NCBI GenBank assembly: GCA_021772165.1
Contig: JAJFMM010000225.1
Location: 1 to 11,383 of the forward strand
Origin: Chlamydiota bacterium
GTDB taxonomy: Bacteria; Chlamydiota; Chlamydiia; Chlamydiales; SM23-39
DNA length: 11,383 bases
Reading direction: 5' to 3'
The notes beneath the pieces are model-generated. The model did not search any database, was not told where the DNA came from, and saw only the letters and a program-made list of their open reading frames with translations. The stretch's first letter is position 1. Each line of letters begins with the position of its first letter. Of the stretch, positions 1-6,708 are shown piece after piece. The position numbers were made by a program, and so were the translations under genes.

Positions 1-942
1 ATCGACAATGAAACGTTCCGCTTTCCAGGCAGAGCGCCACGCCCAGTGTAAGGGAAATTTTTGCTTGGCAAGCAGCCGCATCAAAGAAAGATCAAAAAGA
101 AGCAGTCCCGTATTGGCATAGCGGTTTGCCTTTCTCTGCTCTTCGGACAGCTCAGCAAATTCTGCGATCGCGAGTTTACCGTCCATACGAACGAGACGCC
201 CCATAGGCTCCTCACTCTCTTCGAGTCGAATGCATTTGAAGGAGAGATCGGCCCCTGATTCCTCATGAAAAGAGGCGAGCTCTGGATCAAAGGGATCGGC
301 CAGAGGATTGTCGACAGGCACAACATGCACCGTCTCGATTCCCTCCTCTTCAAAACGCTGTAATACACCCGATTTTTCCAGTGCGGCAAAGACGCTCCCA
401 TTGCCATCGGGACCTGTTGCAATCTTTCCGGCTGCACACCAAAACCATCTACCGTTTTCATCGAGAAGAGGTAGCGTGTCTTGCGAGAAAAAAGAGAGCT
501 TCTGCAGACCGAAAAAGTTTCTTTTTTCAAAGAAAGAGAGCGTCTCTTGATGATTGAGCAAGGAGGTGAGAATCGCAACAGGTGCATTGCCCTCGATCTT
601 CTCACAATGTCTTTCAAAAAGACTCTTTCCCAAAACAGGATAACAGCCTTTGGGACCATCAAAGCCAAGACGACTGCCCTGCCCACCTGCTAAAAAAAGA
701 GCTGCGCTTTTTTGAGTCCCCCTGCTTCCCGAAACGTTTAAAGCGGGATCTGTGAAAGGGTCGAACGTCAATTTTTTTTCACGCCCCTCCCAAGAGGCTT
801 TCTGAAAACGAATATCTTCGAGCGTCCATCCCTTAAGCTGCTCGAGACAACCTAGCAACTCTTCCGGATTACACTGCTTTAGATCTTCAATCAGATGGCT
901 TTGAGAAAAGGCTTCTAGAAGTTCAGCAATCTCATGAAACAT
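1..942 (-). CDS. UDPGP-family uridylyltransferase (UDP-sugar pyrophosphorylase), C-terminus cut by window edge
   Basis: Translating the minus strand from ATG at 942 gives 314 codons open to base 1, so the 3' end lies outside the window. The family transfers UMP from UTP to a sugar-1-phosphate (glucose-1-P or N-acetylglucosamine-1-P), releasing pyrophosphate and making cytosolic UDP-sugar. The nucleotide-binding signature LAGGQGSRLGF is at residues 84-94, followed by GPKGCYP (96-102). Further family marks are NFFGLQ with FFSQ near 140-154, TGPDGNGS near 176-183, VDNPL (210-214), and NTGLLLF followed by LPLH towards the cut end. Full-length members are about 450 residues, so roughly two thirds is visible. 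Its start overlaps the stop of the upstream glycosyltransferase by 11 bp, suggesting one operon. Whether the substrate is UDP-Glc or UDP-GlcNAc cannot be told here; by memory Chlamydia CT715 is the likely counterpart. Confidence 0.88.
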   Translation of the reverse strand, partial: MFHEIAELLEAFSQSHLIEDLKQCNPEELLGCLEQLKGWTLEDIRFQKASWEGREKKLTFDPFTDPALNVSGSRGTQKSAALFLAGGQGSRLGFDGPKGCYPVLGKSLFERHCEKIEGNAPVAILTSLLNHQETLSFFEKRNFFGLQKLSFFSQDTLPLLDENGRWFWCAAGKIATGPDGNGSVFAALEKSGVLQRFEEEGIETVHVVPVDNPLADPFDPELASFHEESGADLSFKCIRLEESEEPMGRLVRMDGKLAIAEFAELSEEQRKANRYANTGLLLFDLSLMRLLAKQKFPLHWAWRSAWKAERFIVD

Positions 943-1882
943 GGCTTTTTCCAAAGAGAGTTGAGAGAACTAGATCCACTTCAATTGTCGAACAATCGCG
1001 ATGCGATCCGATTAATGGCCGGTGGACTAAAAGAGGATTGGGCGATGCGACATTTTGCTTTAAAATTCCATGCTTTGGATCCGCCCAAAGAGAAACAACC
1101 TGCAAAGGGAAAGCCGTATCGAGATAGTACGCCATCGAAAGAACACCCGAGTCGGGGGCGATCAGATGATGACAGCGATTCTTGAGCAAAGAGAGGAGCT
1201 CAAACAGCGTTGTTTTTCCACGAAGGTCGATCACCTGATCACTTTCAAAGGCAGGCTTTGTACCAAATCCGAATAAGAGAACACGCGCTTTCTTGTACTG
1301 CTTGAGTTTCTGGAAAAATTCACGCCAGCGCGTCTCCGGCCAATTGCGCCACAAACCATAGTTGGTTTCGGCAGAAACTTGAGCACCGATGTAGATGCAA
1401 TCGTCTTCTAAATCAAACTTTTTCCAGAGATCTTCATGCTCCTGATTCCAGGAGAGCCTCGGTACCAGGTTTCCATGCTGCCAGCGCACCCAATCACTTG
1501 GGTTGGGCCACTCGAGGATCAGATCAAATTCTTTGGGACTGCGCCCAAGATCTAGAAGAGTTTTGTTCACATCGTAAGGCTGTCCACGCACCCATCTTGG
1601 CGCAGCAATCGCTTCGACATCCTCGAGAAGAGAAAAACCATCGAGCAAATTTTCACGAACTAGAAAAACGATCTGAGCATCAGGCACCCAGAAACGAATA
1701 CGATGAACAATGGCATAGAGACCAAGCGCGATATCGCCTAAGCCTCGATTCCAAGCGAGAAGGATTTTCTTATGCCCTTTCCTGGCGGCTTTTTTACAGA
1801 GCCAGTCTAGGCGGTTAGGTAAAAAATTCCTCGCAAATGTCCTAAACACGCGTCCGTCTACGCTCCATAGCACTCTGTACAA
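932..1882 (-). CDS. Glycosyltransferase family 9 protein (heptosyltransferase-like)
   Basis: This 316-residue protein has the GT9 layout. The N-terminal Rossmann half contains ILLAWNRGLGDIALG at 40-54, equivalent to the family's 'GD' acceptor loop. The C-terminal half contains LIAPDSGVLSMAYYL near 240-254, equivalent to the nDSGpmH.A nucleotide-sugar site, but here the His is replaced by Ser. GT9 enzymes add heptose or related sugars to the LPS core at the inner membrane. Substrate is unknown, and the divergence from WaaF argues for a different acceptor or donor. The start is uncertain because there is no ATG near the N-terminus. The longest form begins with TTG at 1882 and overlaps waaF by 41 bp. 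GTG at 1873 has AGAAG about 9 nt upstream. GTG at 1849 would give an 8-bp overlap. All keep the conserved region. It sits between waaF and the UDP-sugar pyrophosphorylase in one operon. Confidence 0.8.
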   Translation of the reverse strand: MYRVLWSVDGRVFRTFARNFLPNRLDWLCKKAARKGHKKILLAWNRGLGDIALGLYAIVHRIRFWVPDAQIVFLVRENLLDGFSLLEDVEAIAAPRWVRGQPYDVNKTLLDLGRSPKEFDLILEWPNPSDWVRWQHGNLVPRLSWNQEHEDLWKKFDLEDDCIYIGAQVSAETNYGLWRNWPETRWREFFQKLKQYKKARVLLFGFGTKPAFESDQVIDLRGKTTLFELLSLLKNRCHHLIAPDSGVLSMAYYLDTAFPLQVVSLWADPKHGILKQNVASPNPLLVHRPLIGSHRDCSTIEVDLVLSTLFGKSHVS

Positions 1883-2888
1883 CTTCTTCTACGGTGATTC
1901 CACGCATGCAGCGAAAATCGATAGGACAGACGCGCTCGAAACAGGGCGAACAGCTGACATTTTTGCGAATCACTGCTCCCTCTTGACCGGAAGGTCCCGT
2001 TAACGCCTCATCTGTCGATCCAAAAAGAGCGACTAGAGGTGTTCCTACAGCAGCTCCGATATGCATAGGACCGCTATCGTTTGTGACCAGTAGATCGCAA
2101 TCTTTGATCAAGCAGGACAATTCGCGAAGATCCGTGACACCTGCAAGATCAATCACTCGCGGAGGAAGATCCTGGACGATCTCTTTGACAAGACTCGCAG
2201 TCGAAGCATCCCCGAAGAAAACGATGAAGGCATTGGGATCTTTATCGAGAAGTTGCAGGGCTAATGCATGAAAACGCTTGGGAGGCCAGCATTTGGCAGA
2301 GCCATAAGCCGCTCCCGGATTGATGCCAAAAAGAGGCGCGTCCTCTCGATACCCTCTCTGATAGAGAAGCTCTTTGGAGGCTTGTATCTCTTTTTCCGTG
2401 ATATAGAGTCTCGGAATGGATTCACTTTTTTTAATCCCCAGAGGCTTCAGCAACGCTTTATAAAAATCGACCTGATGCCGCTTCTTCTTAGGCCACTCAA
2501 CCCCATCTGTTAAAAGAGGAGTGCGCAACCGCGCTTTATAGCCAAGGCGCCTGGCAACGCGACCTTGCCAAAACATCCAAGCGGAGGAGAAGGAGTTGGT
2601 CAAAAGGATACCCAGGTCATACTGACCGGTACGCAGCTTTCCAATGAGATCTCTGCCTTCAGAGCGCCTTAAAAATCCATAGGGCGCCTGGGTAAAACTA
2701 AAAATCTCATTAATGGAAGCGTCATGCTTCAAAAGCTCAGCTAAATGCGACTTGCACATCGCCGTGATTTCAGCATCAGGGAAGCGGCGCCTGAGATCTG
2801 TAAGGATCGGCGTTGCCATGACCAGATCACCGACCCAGTTGGGCATTCTGACAATAATTTTCTTGAATTCGCTTTTCATAGGGCACAT
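1842..2888 (-). CDS. waaF: ADP-heptose:LPS heptosyltransferase II (WaaF/RfaF-type)
   Basis: WaaF transfers L-glycero-D-manno-heptose from ADP-heptose to the first heptose of the LPS inner core, on the cytoplasmic face of the inner membrane. The 348 residues match the usual family length. Diagnostic segments are RMPNWVGDLVMATPIL (14-29), NPGAAYGSAKCWPPKRF (190-206), VTNDSGPMHIGAAVGTPLVA (268-287), GSTDEALTGPSG (290-301), and a cysteine-rich tail CSPCFERVCPIDFRCM (313-328) typical of WaaF rather than WaaC or WaaQ. Two ATGs are possible, 2888 and 2879 (residue 4); neither has a clear Shine-Dalgarno sequence. It is first in a minus-strand operon with a second GT9 gene and a UDP-sugar pyrophosphorylase, which supports an envelope-glycan role. 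The heptose specificity is inferred from family likeness; Chlamydiaceae themselves make heptose-free LPS. Confidence 0.88.
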   Translation of the reverse strand: MCPMKSEFKKIIVRMPNWVGDLVMATPILTDLRRRFPDAEITAMCKSHLAELLKHDASINEIFSFTQAPYGFLRRSEGRDLIGKLRTGQYDLGILLTNSFSSAWMFWQGRVARRLGYKARLRTPLLTDGVEWPKKKRHQVDFYKALLKPLGIKKSESIPRLYITEKEIQASKELLYQRGYREDAPLFGINPGAAYGSAKCWPPKRFHALALQLLDKDPNAFIVFFGDASTASLVKEIVQDLPPRVIDLAGVTDLRELSCLIKDCDLLVTNDSGPMHIGAAVGTPLVALFGSTDEALTGPSGQEGAVIRKNVSCSPCFERVCPIDFRCMRGITVEEVVQSAMERRRTRV

Positions 2889-2947
2889 TTTTGGGAGAGG
2901 ATAGCCGTCATCCCTGAATGAATCAAGAAAAATTTAAAAAATCCTCT

Positions 2948-2975
2948 TTTAATTAACCAGAAAGAATGCTATAAT
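2948..2975 (+). promoter_or_regulatory. Probable sigma70-type promoter for the 3005-4192 gene
   Basis: A perfect TATAAT lies at 2970-2975. The best -35 candidate is a weak TTTAAT at 2948-2953 with a 16-bp spacer. Transcription would start near 2982, leaving a leader of about 23 nt before ATG 3005, which includes an AAGGTG ribosome-binding site at 2995-3000. The region is very AT-rich, so the -35 is uncertain. Confidence 0.5.
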
Positions 2976-2990
2976 AATAAGATTAATTAA
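2949..2990. repeat. Two TTAATTAA palindromes flanking the -10 box
   Basis: The self-complementary octamer TTAATTAA occurs at 2949-2956 and again at 2983-2990, exactly 34 bp apart (about three helical turns). Both are followed by a similar sequence (CCAG and ACAC, sharing CA at the second and third positions). The copies bracket the TATAAT at 2970-2975, one over the -35 region and one just after the expected transcription start. This is the geometry of a paired operator, but the AT-rich context makes coincidence possible. Confidence 0.4.
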
Positions 2991-3004
2991 ACACAAGGTG
3001 TAGT

Positions 3005-4192
3005 ATGCTTTCGCTTCTAATTGGATCAACAAGTGAAATTAAAGCTGAAATCGACAAAGCGCTCCCTAAGTGGAACTCGTTCGAATCTTCAGAGAAAGAA
3101 ACTCACGTCAATGATGTGATGCGAGGACTTTGGGGAGAGACAAAGCCATGGTGGGATCTCTTCGGATTCTTTTCAGATCGAAGCGAGACAAAAGTCAAGA
3201 GCGTCCTAAAGGAGTATCTTGCAGAAAAAAAAATCTCCCTCTTAGGCAACCTACAAGAGACGCTTTTAAACTCCAGCAAGATCTCCGACCCCGCCTTGCG
3301 TATTTTCAAGGCCGCAGAGAAGGTCTTGTTTAGTAAAATAGAAATAGCTCCCTCCGAGAGACCAGCGCCCCAAGATTGGTCTTTATGGAAAAAGGAGTTA
3401 GCTCAGGAAGTGCTTCAAAATAGTCAGATCCTCACAGCACCTTCACAAGCATCTAAAGAGAATGTGACTGACCTCCTTTCATTGAGCTTGCACCTGCACT
3501 TTGAACCGGAGCTAAAACTTATCCTACCGCGACCGTTGCAAGAGCGCTTAACCGAGATTGAACAAACAGACGCATTTGATCGTTTGCTAGAAAAAAACAT
3601 AAACTCGCAGATTCCCTCTGCCTCTGCACACCTAAGCGACATGGGTTCCGATATTCAGCAGTCCGCAGAAGAGGCATCTTCAAAGAACAAAATGAGCACT
3701 GATTTCTCCTCTCCGATTCTTCAGTCGATCCTGGATGACAACGCTCTCTATTTGCAGCTAAACATTCAGAATTTGGCCGGTACAAAAATCGAAGAGCTCA
3801 CCCCCTCTACGCAGCCAAAAGATTTCGCGGTTGCATGTTCTCAATTTACAAAGAGCCCTATTCCGGGGTTCAATACGAAGCTTCAACGCCTTGTTCAGCA
3901 ATATGCATTTACCTCACCTATGCAGTCTCTAGCCACCGCAGTACAACTCACACTAAACTCGTCAATGATTGGAGTGGACTTCCAAAATAAGCCAGTGAAT
4001 GCAGCTATTCGCGAAAAAGAAGACGGCTCTATTTCTATTGAATATACTTTCAGCGGAGCACTTGCTTCAGCAGACGCTGAAAATCAACTAAGAAAAGGAA
4101 AAATAGAGGGTTCATTTTCGTATGAGCTGACAGCTGATGGGAATATTGAGGGTCCTGCATTCGGATCAATCAGCTACGAAGGCAACGCATAG
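3005..4192 (+). CDS. Hypothetical protein, 395 residues, upstream of ruvC
   Basis: I do not recognise a named family. The start is well supported: AAGGTG lies 4 nt before ATG 3005 and a TATAAT lies about 30 bp upstream. The protein has no signal peptide, no membrane segment and a single Cys near residue 278. Residues 1-180 look mainly helical, with a Trp-rich patch around 43-52 (LWGETKPWWD). Residues 195-235 are Ser/Gln/Glu-rich and probably a disordered linker. The last 75 residues alternate polar and hydrophobic positions with many Gly (SISIEYTFSGAL, then GKIEGSFSYEL and GSISYEGNA) and probably form beta strands. It precedes ruvC by 46 bp in the same direction. By memory an uncharacterised gene (CT503) occupies the same place in Chlamydia, so this may be a divergent relative; I see no sequence motif proving it. 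It could be a cytosolic or a type III-secreted protein; neither is shown. Confidence 0.85.
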   Translation: MLSLLIGSTSEIKAEIDKALPKWNSFESSEKETHVNDVMRGLWGETKPWWDLFGFFSDRSETKVKSVLKEYLAEKKISLLGNLQETLLNSSKISDPALRIFKAAEKVLFSKIEIAPSERPAPQDWSLWKKELAQEVLQNSQILTAPSQASKENVTDLLSLSLHLHFEPELKLILPRPLQERLTEIEQTDAFDRLLEKNINSQIPSASAHLSDMGSDIQQSAEEASSKNKMSTDFSSPILQSILDDNALYLQLNIQNLAGTKIEELTPSTQPKDFAVACSQFTKSPIPGFNTKLQRLVQQYAFTSPMQSLATAVQLTLNSSMIGVDFQNKPVNAAIREKEDGSISIEYTFSGALASADAENQLRKGKIEGSFSYELTADGNIEGPAFGSISYEGNA

Positions 4193-4238
4193 AGATTTTC
4201 CTCTCTTCTTTTTAAGTCATTCAATTATGGTGGGTACC

Positions 4239-4763
4239 ATGATTGTTTTAGGCATCGATCCAGGCACGCGCATTACAGGCTACGGCCTGGTCTGTAAAAA
4301 AGACTCAGTGCTACAACCTATTGACTATGGCTGCATTCGTCCGCCGGCGAACCTGCCCCTTTCCGAGCGCTACCGCATTATTTTTGAATCTATTGAAACC
4401 CTCATCGAACGCCACCGCCCCGACGTGCTTTCTGTCGAATCACAGTTTGTCTTGAAAAATGCACAGAGTGCGATCAAACTGGGCATGGCCAAGGGGATGG
4501 CGATCCTGGCCGCAGCAAGGAGCTCGATCCCGATCTACGAATACGCGCCATCGAAAGCAAAGCTCGCCGTTACAGGCACAGGGCAGGCCAGTAAATGGCA
4601 GGTACAGAAAATGATCCAGTCGCTACTTCGACTGCCTACAGCTCCCGAGCCTGAAGATGCGGCTGACGCTCTTGCGCTCGCCATTTGTCACTTGCAAACA
4701 GAGGGAAATCTATCATGTACGAATCGATCCGAGGCACTCTTCAAGAAAAAGATCCCAACTTAG
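4239..4763 (+). CDS. ruvC: Crossover junction endodeoxyribonuclease RuvC
   Basis: RuvC is the dimeric nuclease that resolves Holliday junctions in the RuvABC pathway. The 174-residue form from ATG 4239 begins MIVLGIDPGT exactly as the family does and matches the usual length (E. coli 173). The four acidic metal-binding residues are present: D7, E67 (SVES), D140 and D143 (PEDAADALALA). The basic substrate loop AVTGTGQASKWQVQ is at 110-123. The frame stays open upstream to 4137, and an ATG at 4227 is possible, but those extra residues are unlike RuvC. GGTGGG just upstream of 4239 can serve as a weak ribosome-binding site. Its 3' end overlaps ruvA by 49 bp, so the two are probably co-translated, as expected for partners at the same junction. 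Confidence 0.96.
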   Translation: MIVLGIDPGTRITGYGLVCKKDSVLQPIDYGCIRPPANLPLSERYRIIFESIETLIERHRPDVLSVESQFVLKNAQSAIKLGMAKGMAILAAARSSIPIYEYAPSKAKLAVTGTGQASKWQVQKMIQSLLRLPTAPEPEDAADALALAICHLQTEGNLSCTNRSEALFKKKIPT

Positions 4764-5308
4764 CGATTGTCGAATGCGCAGGCCTTGCCTACCGACTGAT
4801 CATCCCTCTCAGCACCTACACCCGTCTACCCGCAATTGGCGCTGAAACCTTTCTCTATCTCTCTCTCATCGTCCGAGAAGACGCACACACACTGTTCGCC
4901 TTCTCCCTCAAAGAAGAGAGAAACCTTTTCGAGCTCCTCACCAGCATCTCAGGCATTGGGCCCAAAACAGCTGCCGGGATCATTGGACATATGGAAATTT
5001 CCTCGTTCCAAAGAGCAATCGCCTCCTCAGATACGCGCCTTCTCAGCAAGCTTCCCGGTATCGGCAAAAAGACAGCCGAACGTCTGGTCATTGAGATGCG
5101 CGATAAATTCAAAGGCGGGAAAAAAGCAGGGGCTGTTCAGCTTGCCATCAGTCAAGAAGAGGGAGTGGTCGGCGATGCCATCAATGCCCTGATCCATCTC
5201 GGCTACAATGCCCTCGATGCGGATAAAGCTGTTCAAAAGGCTTTTGGTTCCAACCAAGAGGAAACGGACCTAGGGCGTCTGATTACGACTGCCTTAAAAC
5301 ACATCTAA
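4715..5308 (+). CDS. ruvA: Holliday junction branch migration protein RuvA
   Basis: RuvA binds the four-way junction as a tetramer and loads the RuvB motor. The 197-residue protein from ATG 4715 (E. coli 203) starts MYESIRGTL, the usual OB-fold opening. It has two helix-hairpin-helix motifs, at about 71-90 (ISGIGPKTAAGII) and 110-125 (LPGIGKKTAERL). After a Gly/Lys linker comes the RuvB-binding domain III (GVVGDAINALIHLGYNALDA, 150-169). GAGG at 4701-4704, 10 nt before the ATG, supports this start over a TTG further upstream. The gene begins inside ruvC. ruvB is not in this window. Confidence 0.96.
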   Translation: MYESIRGTLQEKDPNLAIVECAGLAYRLIIPLSTYTRLPAIGAETFLYLSLIVREDAHTLFAFSLKEERNLFELLTSISGIGPKTAAGIIGHMEISSFQRAIASSDTRLLSKLPGIGKKTAERLVIEMRDKFKGGKKAGAVQLAISQEEGVVGDAINALIHLGYNALDADKAVQKAFGSNQEETDLGRLITTALKHI

Positions 5309-5321
5309 TTCCTCTTTTCTG

Positions 5322-5327
5322 TATAAT
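5322..5327 (+). promoter_or_regulatory. Possible -10 box close to mnmE start
   Basis: TATAAT lies in the 32-bp ruvA-mnmE gap, 13 nt before the mnmE ATG. No convincing -35 element is found at 16-18 bp (the best nearby hexamer, TTAAAA at 5294-5299, is 22 bp away). If real it would give an almost leaderless mnmE transcript. mnmE also lacks an obvious Shine-Dalgarno sequence. Confidence 0.25.
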
Positions 5328-5340
5328 CCTTTCCGAAACT

Positions 5341-6708
5341 ATGCAGATTCATCAATATAAAAAAGGTTCTACTATAGCGGCCATCGCCACTCCTCCGGGA
5401 GAGGGAGCGATTTCGGTTATCCGGATTTCCGGACCTCAAGCCATCTCCATCGCTCAAAAGATTTTTTCAGGACCCGTTGCCGCCTATAAAACCCATACCG
5501 CCCATTATGGACAGGTACAGGATCGCCAGGGCCATTCTATCGACCACGTTCTCCTGCTCGTCTTTCGAGCCCCTCGCTCCTACACCGGAGAAGAGACGGT
5601 GGAGATCCATTGTCACGGCGGCTCTCTCGTCACTCGCAGAGTCCTTGAGAGGATCGTAGAAGCGGGGGCTCAGCCCGCTCTACCCGGTGAATTCACCTTC
5701 CAGGCCTTTTTAAATGGGAAAGTTGACCTCGCACAGGCAGAAGCTGTTCAGCAGCTCATCGCCTCGAAAAGTGAGCTCGCCAGGCAATCTGCCAGTCTGC
5801 AGCTCGAAGGCGCCCTGTCAAAAAAGATCCGGCAATTTCAACTAGATCTGACACAAAGTGCCGCGATTCTCGAAGCATGGGTCGATTTCCCCGAAGAGGG
5901 TCTTGAATTTGCCACGATGGATGAGATCCTCGGGACGCTCGAAGAGATCTGCCAGCGCATGCGCCGTCTAGAAGCTACGTTCGATAATGGAAAGGCTATC
6001 CATGAAGGTCTGACTCTCTGCCTTCTGGGAGCTCCCAACGTCGGCAAATCCTCTCTCATGAATGCCCTTCTCGGCAAAGACCGCGCGATTGTCACTGACA
6101 TTGCCGGGACAACCCGCGATCTGATTGAAGAGGATCTTCGCTTAGCGGGACTCTCCTTCAAGCTGCTCGACACAGCAGGCATCCGAGAAACGGAAGAGCG
6201 CATTGAGCAAGAAGGGATCCGCCGCTCCCGATCGGCAATGGAAAGCGCAGACCTAATTCTCCTGCTACTCGATGCCAGCCGTCCTCTCGAACCCAACGAC
6301 CGAGAACTTCTGGCCGCTGCGCCACAGGGCAAAACCCTTCTCATCTGGAATAAGATCGATTTAGCACCTCCCCCTGAAGATCTAGCCTGGGATCACACAA
6401 TCCATCTCTCTGCCAAAGAGGGCCAAGGGCTGGAACAGCTCCAAAGCAGCATTGAGCGTATGGTCTGGAAAAAAGGGCCCCCATCAAAAGAAGAGGTCGT
6501 GATCTCCTCTCTCAGACACTACCAAGCCCTAACAGAGGCGATCCAACACTGTGAAACCGTTATTCAGGGTCTTCGCCAAAACGTATCGCCCGAATTCATC
6601 GCCTTTGACATGAGATCGTGCCTGCATCAACTCGGCACGATTTTAGGAACCAATGTCTCAGAAGATATCCTCTCCTCGATCTTTTCACAATTTTGCCTGG
6701 GTAAATGA
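5341..6708 (+). CDS. mnmE: tRNA modification GTPase MnmE (TrmE/ThdF)
   Basis: With MnmG, MnmE installs the (carboxymethyl)aminomethyl group on C5 of wobble uridine 34 in certain tRNAs, in the cytoplasm. The 455-residue length is typical (E. coli 454). The N-terminal tetrahydrofolate-binding domain opens with STIAAIATPPGEGAISVIRI (9-28). The inserted Ras-like G domain carries G1 GAPNVGKS (230-237), G2 GTTRD (256-260), G3 DTAG (277-280) and G4 NKID (337-340), followed by an SAKEG G5 element. The C-terminus FCLGK carries the conserved Cys (C452) of the C-[IVL]-G-K motif. It follows ruvA by 32 bp and its TGA overlaps the nth ATG, so mnmE and nth are probably translationally coupled. The mnmE-nth pairing matches Chlamydia gene order as I recall it. 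Confidence 0.97.
   Translation: MQIHQYKKGSTIAAIATPPGEGAISVIRISGPQAISIAQKIFSGPVAAYKTHTAHYGQVQDRQGHSIDHVLLLVFRAPRSYTGEETVEIHCHGGSLVTRRVLERIVEAGAQPALPGEFTFQAFLNGKVDLAQAEAVQQLIASKSELARQSASLQLEGALSKKIRQFQLDLTQSAAILEAWVDFPEEGLEFATMDEILGTLEEICQRMRRLEATFDNGKAIHEGLTLCLLGAPNVGKSSLMNALLGKDRAIVTDIAGTTRDLIEEDLRLAGLSFKLLDTAGIRETEERIEQEGIRRSRSAMESADLILLLLDASRPLEPNDRELLAAAPQGKTLLIWNKIDLAPPPEDLAWDHTIHLSAKEGQGLEQLQSSIERMVWKKGPPSKEEVVISSLRHYQALTEAIQHCETVIQGLRQNVSPEFIAFDMRSCLHQLGTILGTNVSEDILSSIFSQFCLGK

Noticed and set aside
81..686. 201-codon open frame on the minus strand overlapping the left end
   Set aside because: It is in a different frame from the UDPGP-family gene, whose motifs (LAGGQGSRLGF, GPKG, VDNPL) run continuously from 942 to 1. 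The 201-codon product has no recognisable pattern.
4137..4238. N-terminal extension of ruvC back to 4137
   Set aside because: It overlaps the end of the preceding gene, and RuvC proteins begin directly with the MIVLGIDPG-type strand at 4239.
4836..5192. 118-codon plus-strand frame within ruvA
   Set aside because: It is out of frame with the clear RuvA protein and has a Ser/Pro/Lys-rich composition typical of shadow frames.
5838..6344. 168-codon minus-strand frame opposite the mnmE G domain
   Set aside because: Arg/Ser-rich antisense product caused by codon bias; mnmE carries all GTPase motifs on the other strand.
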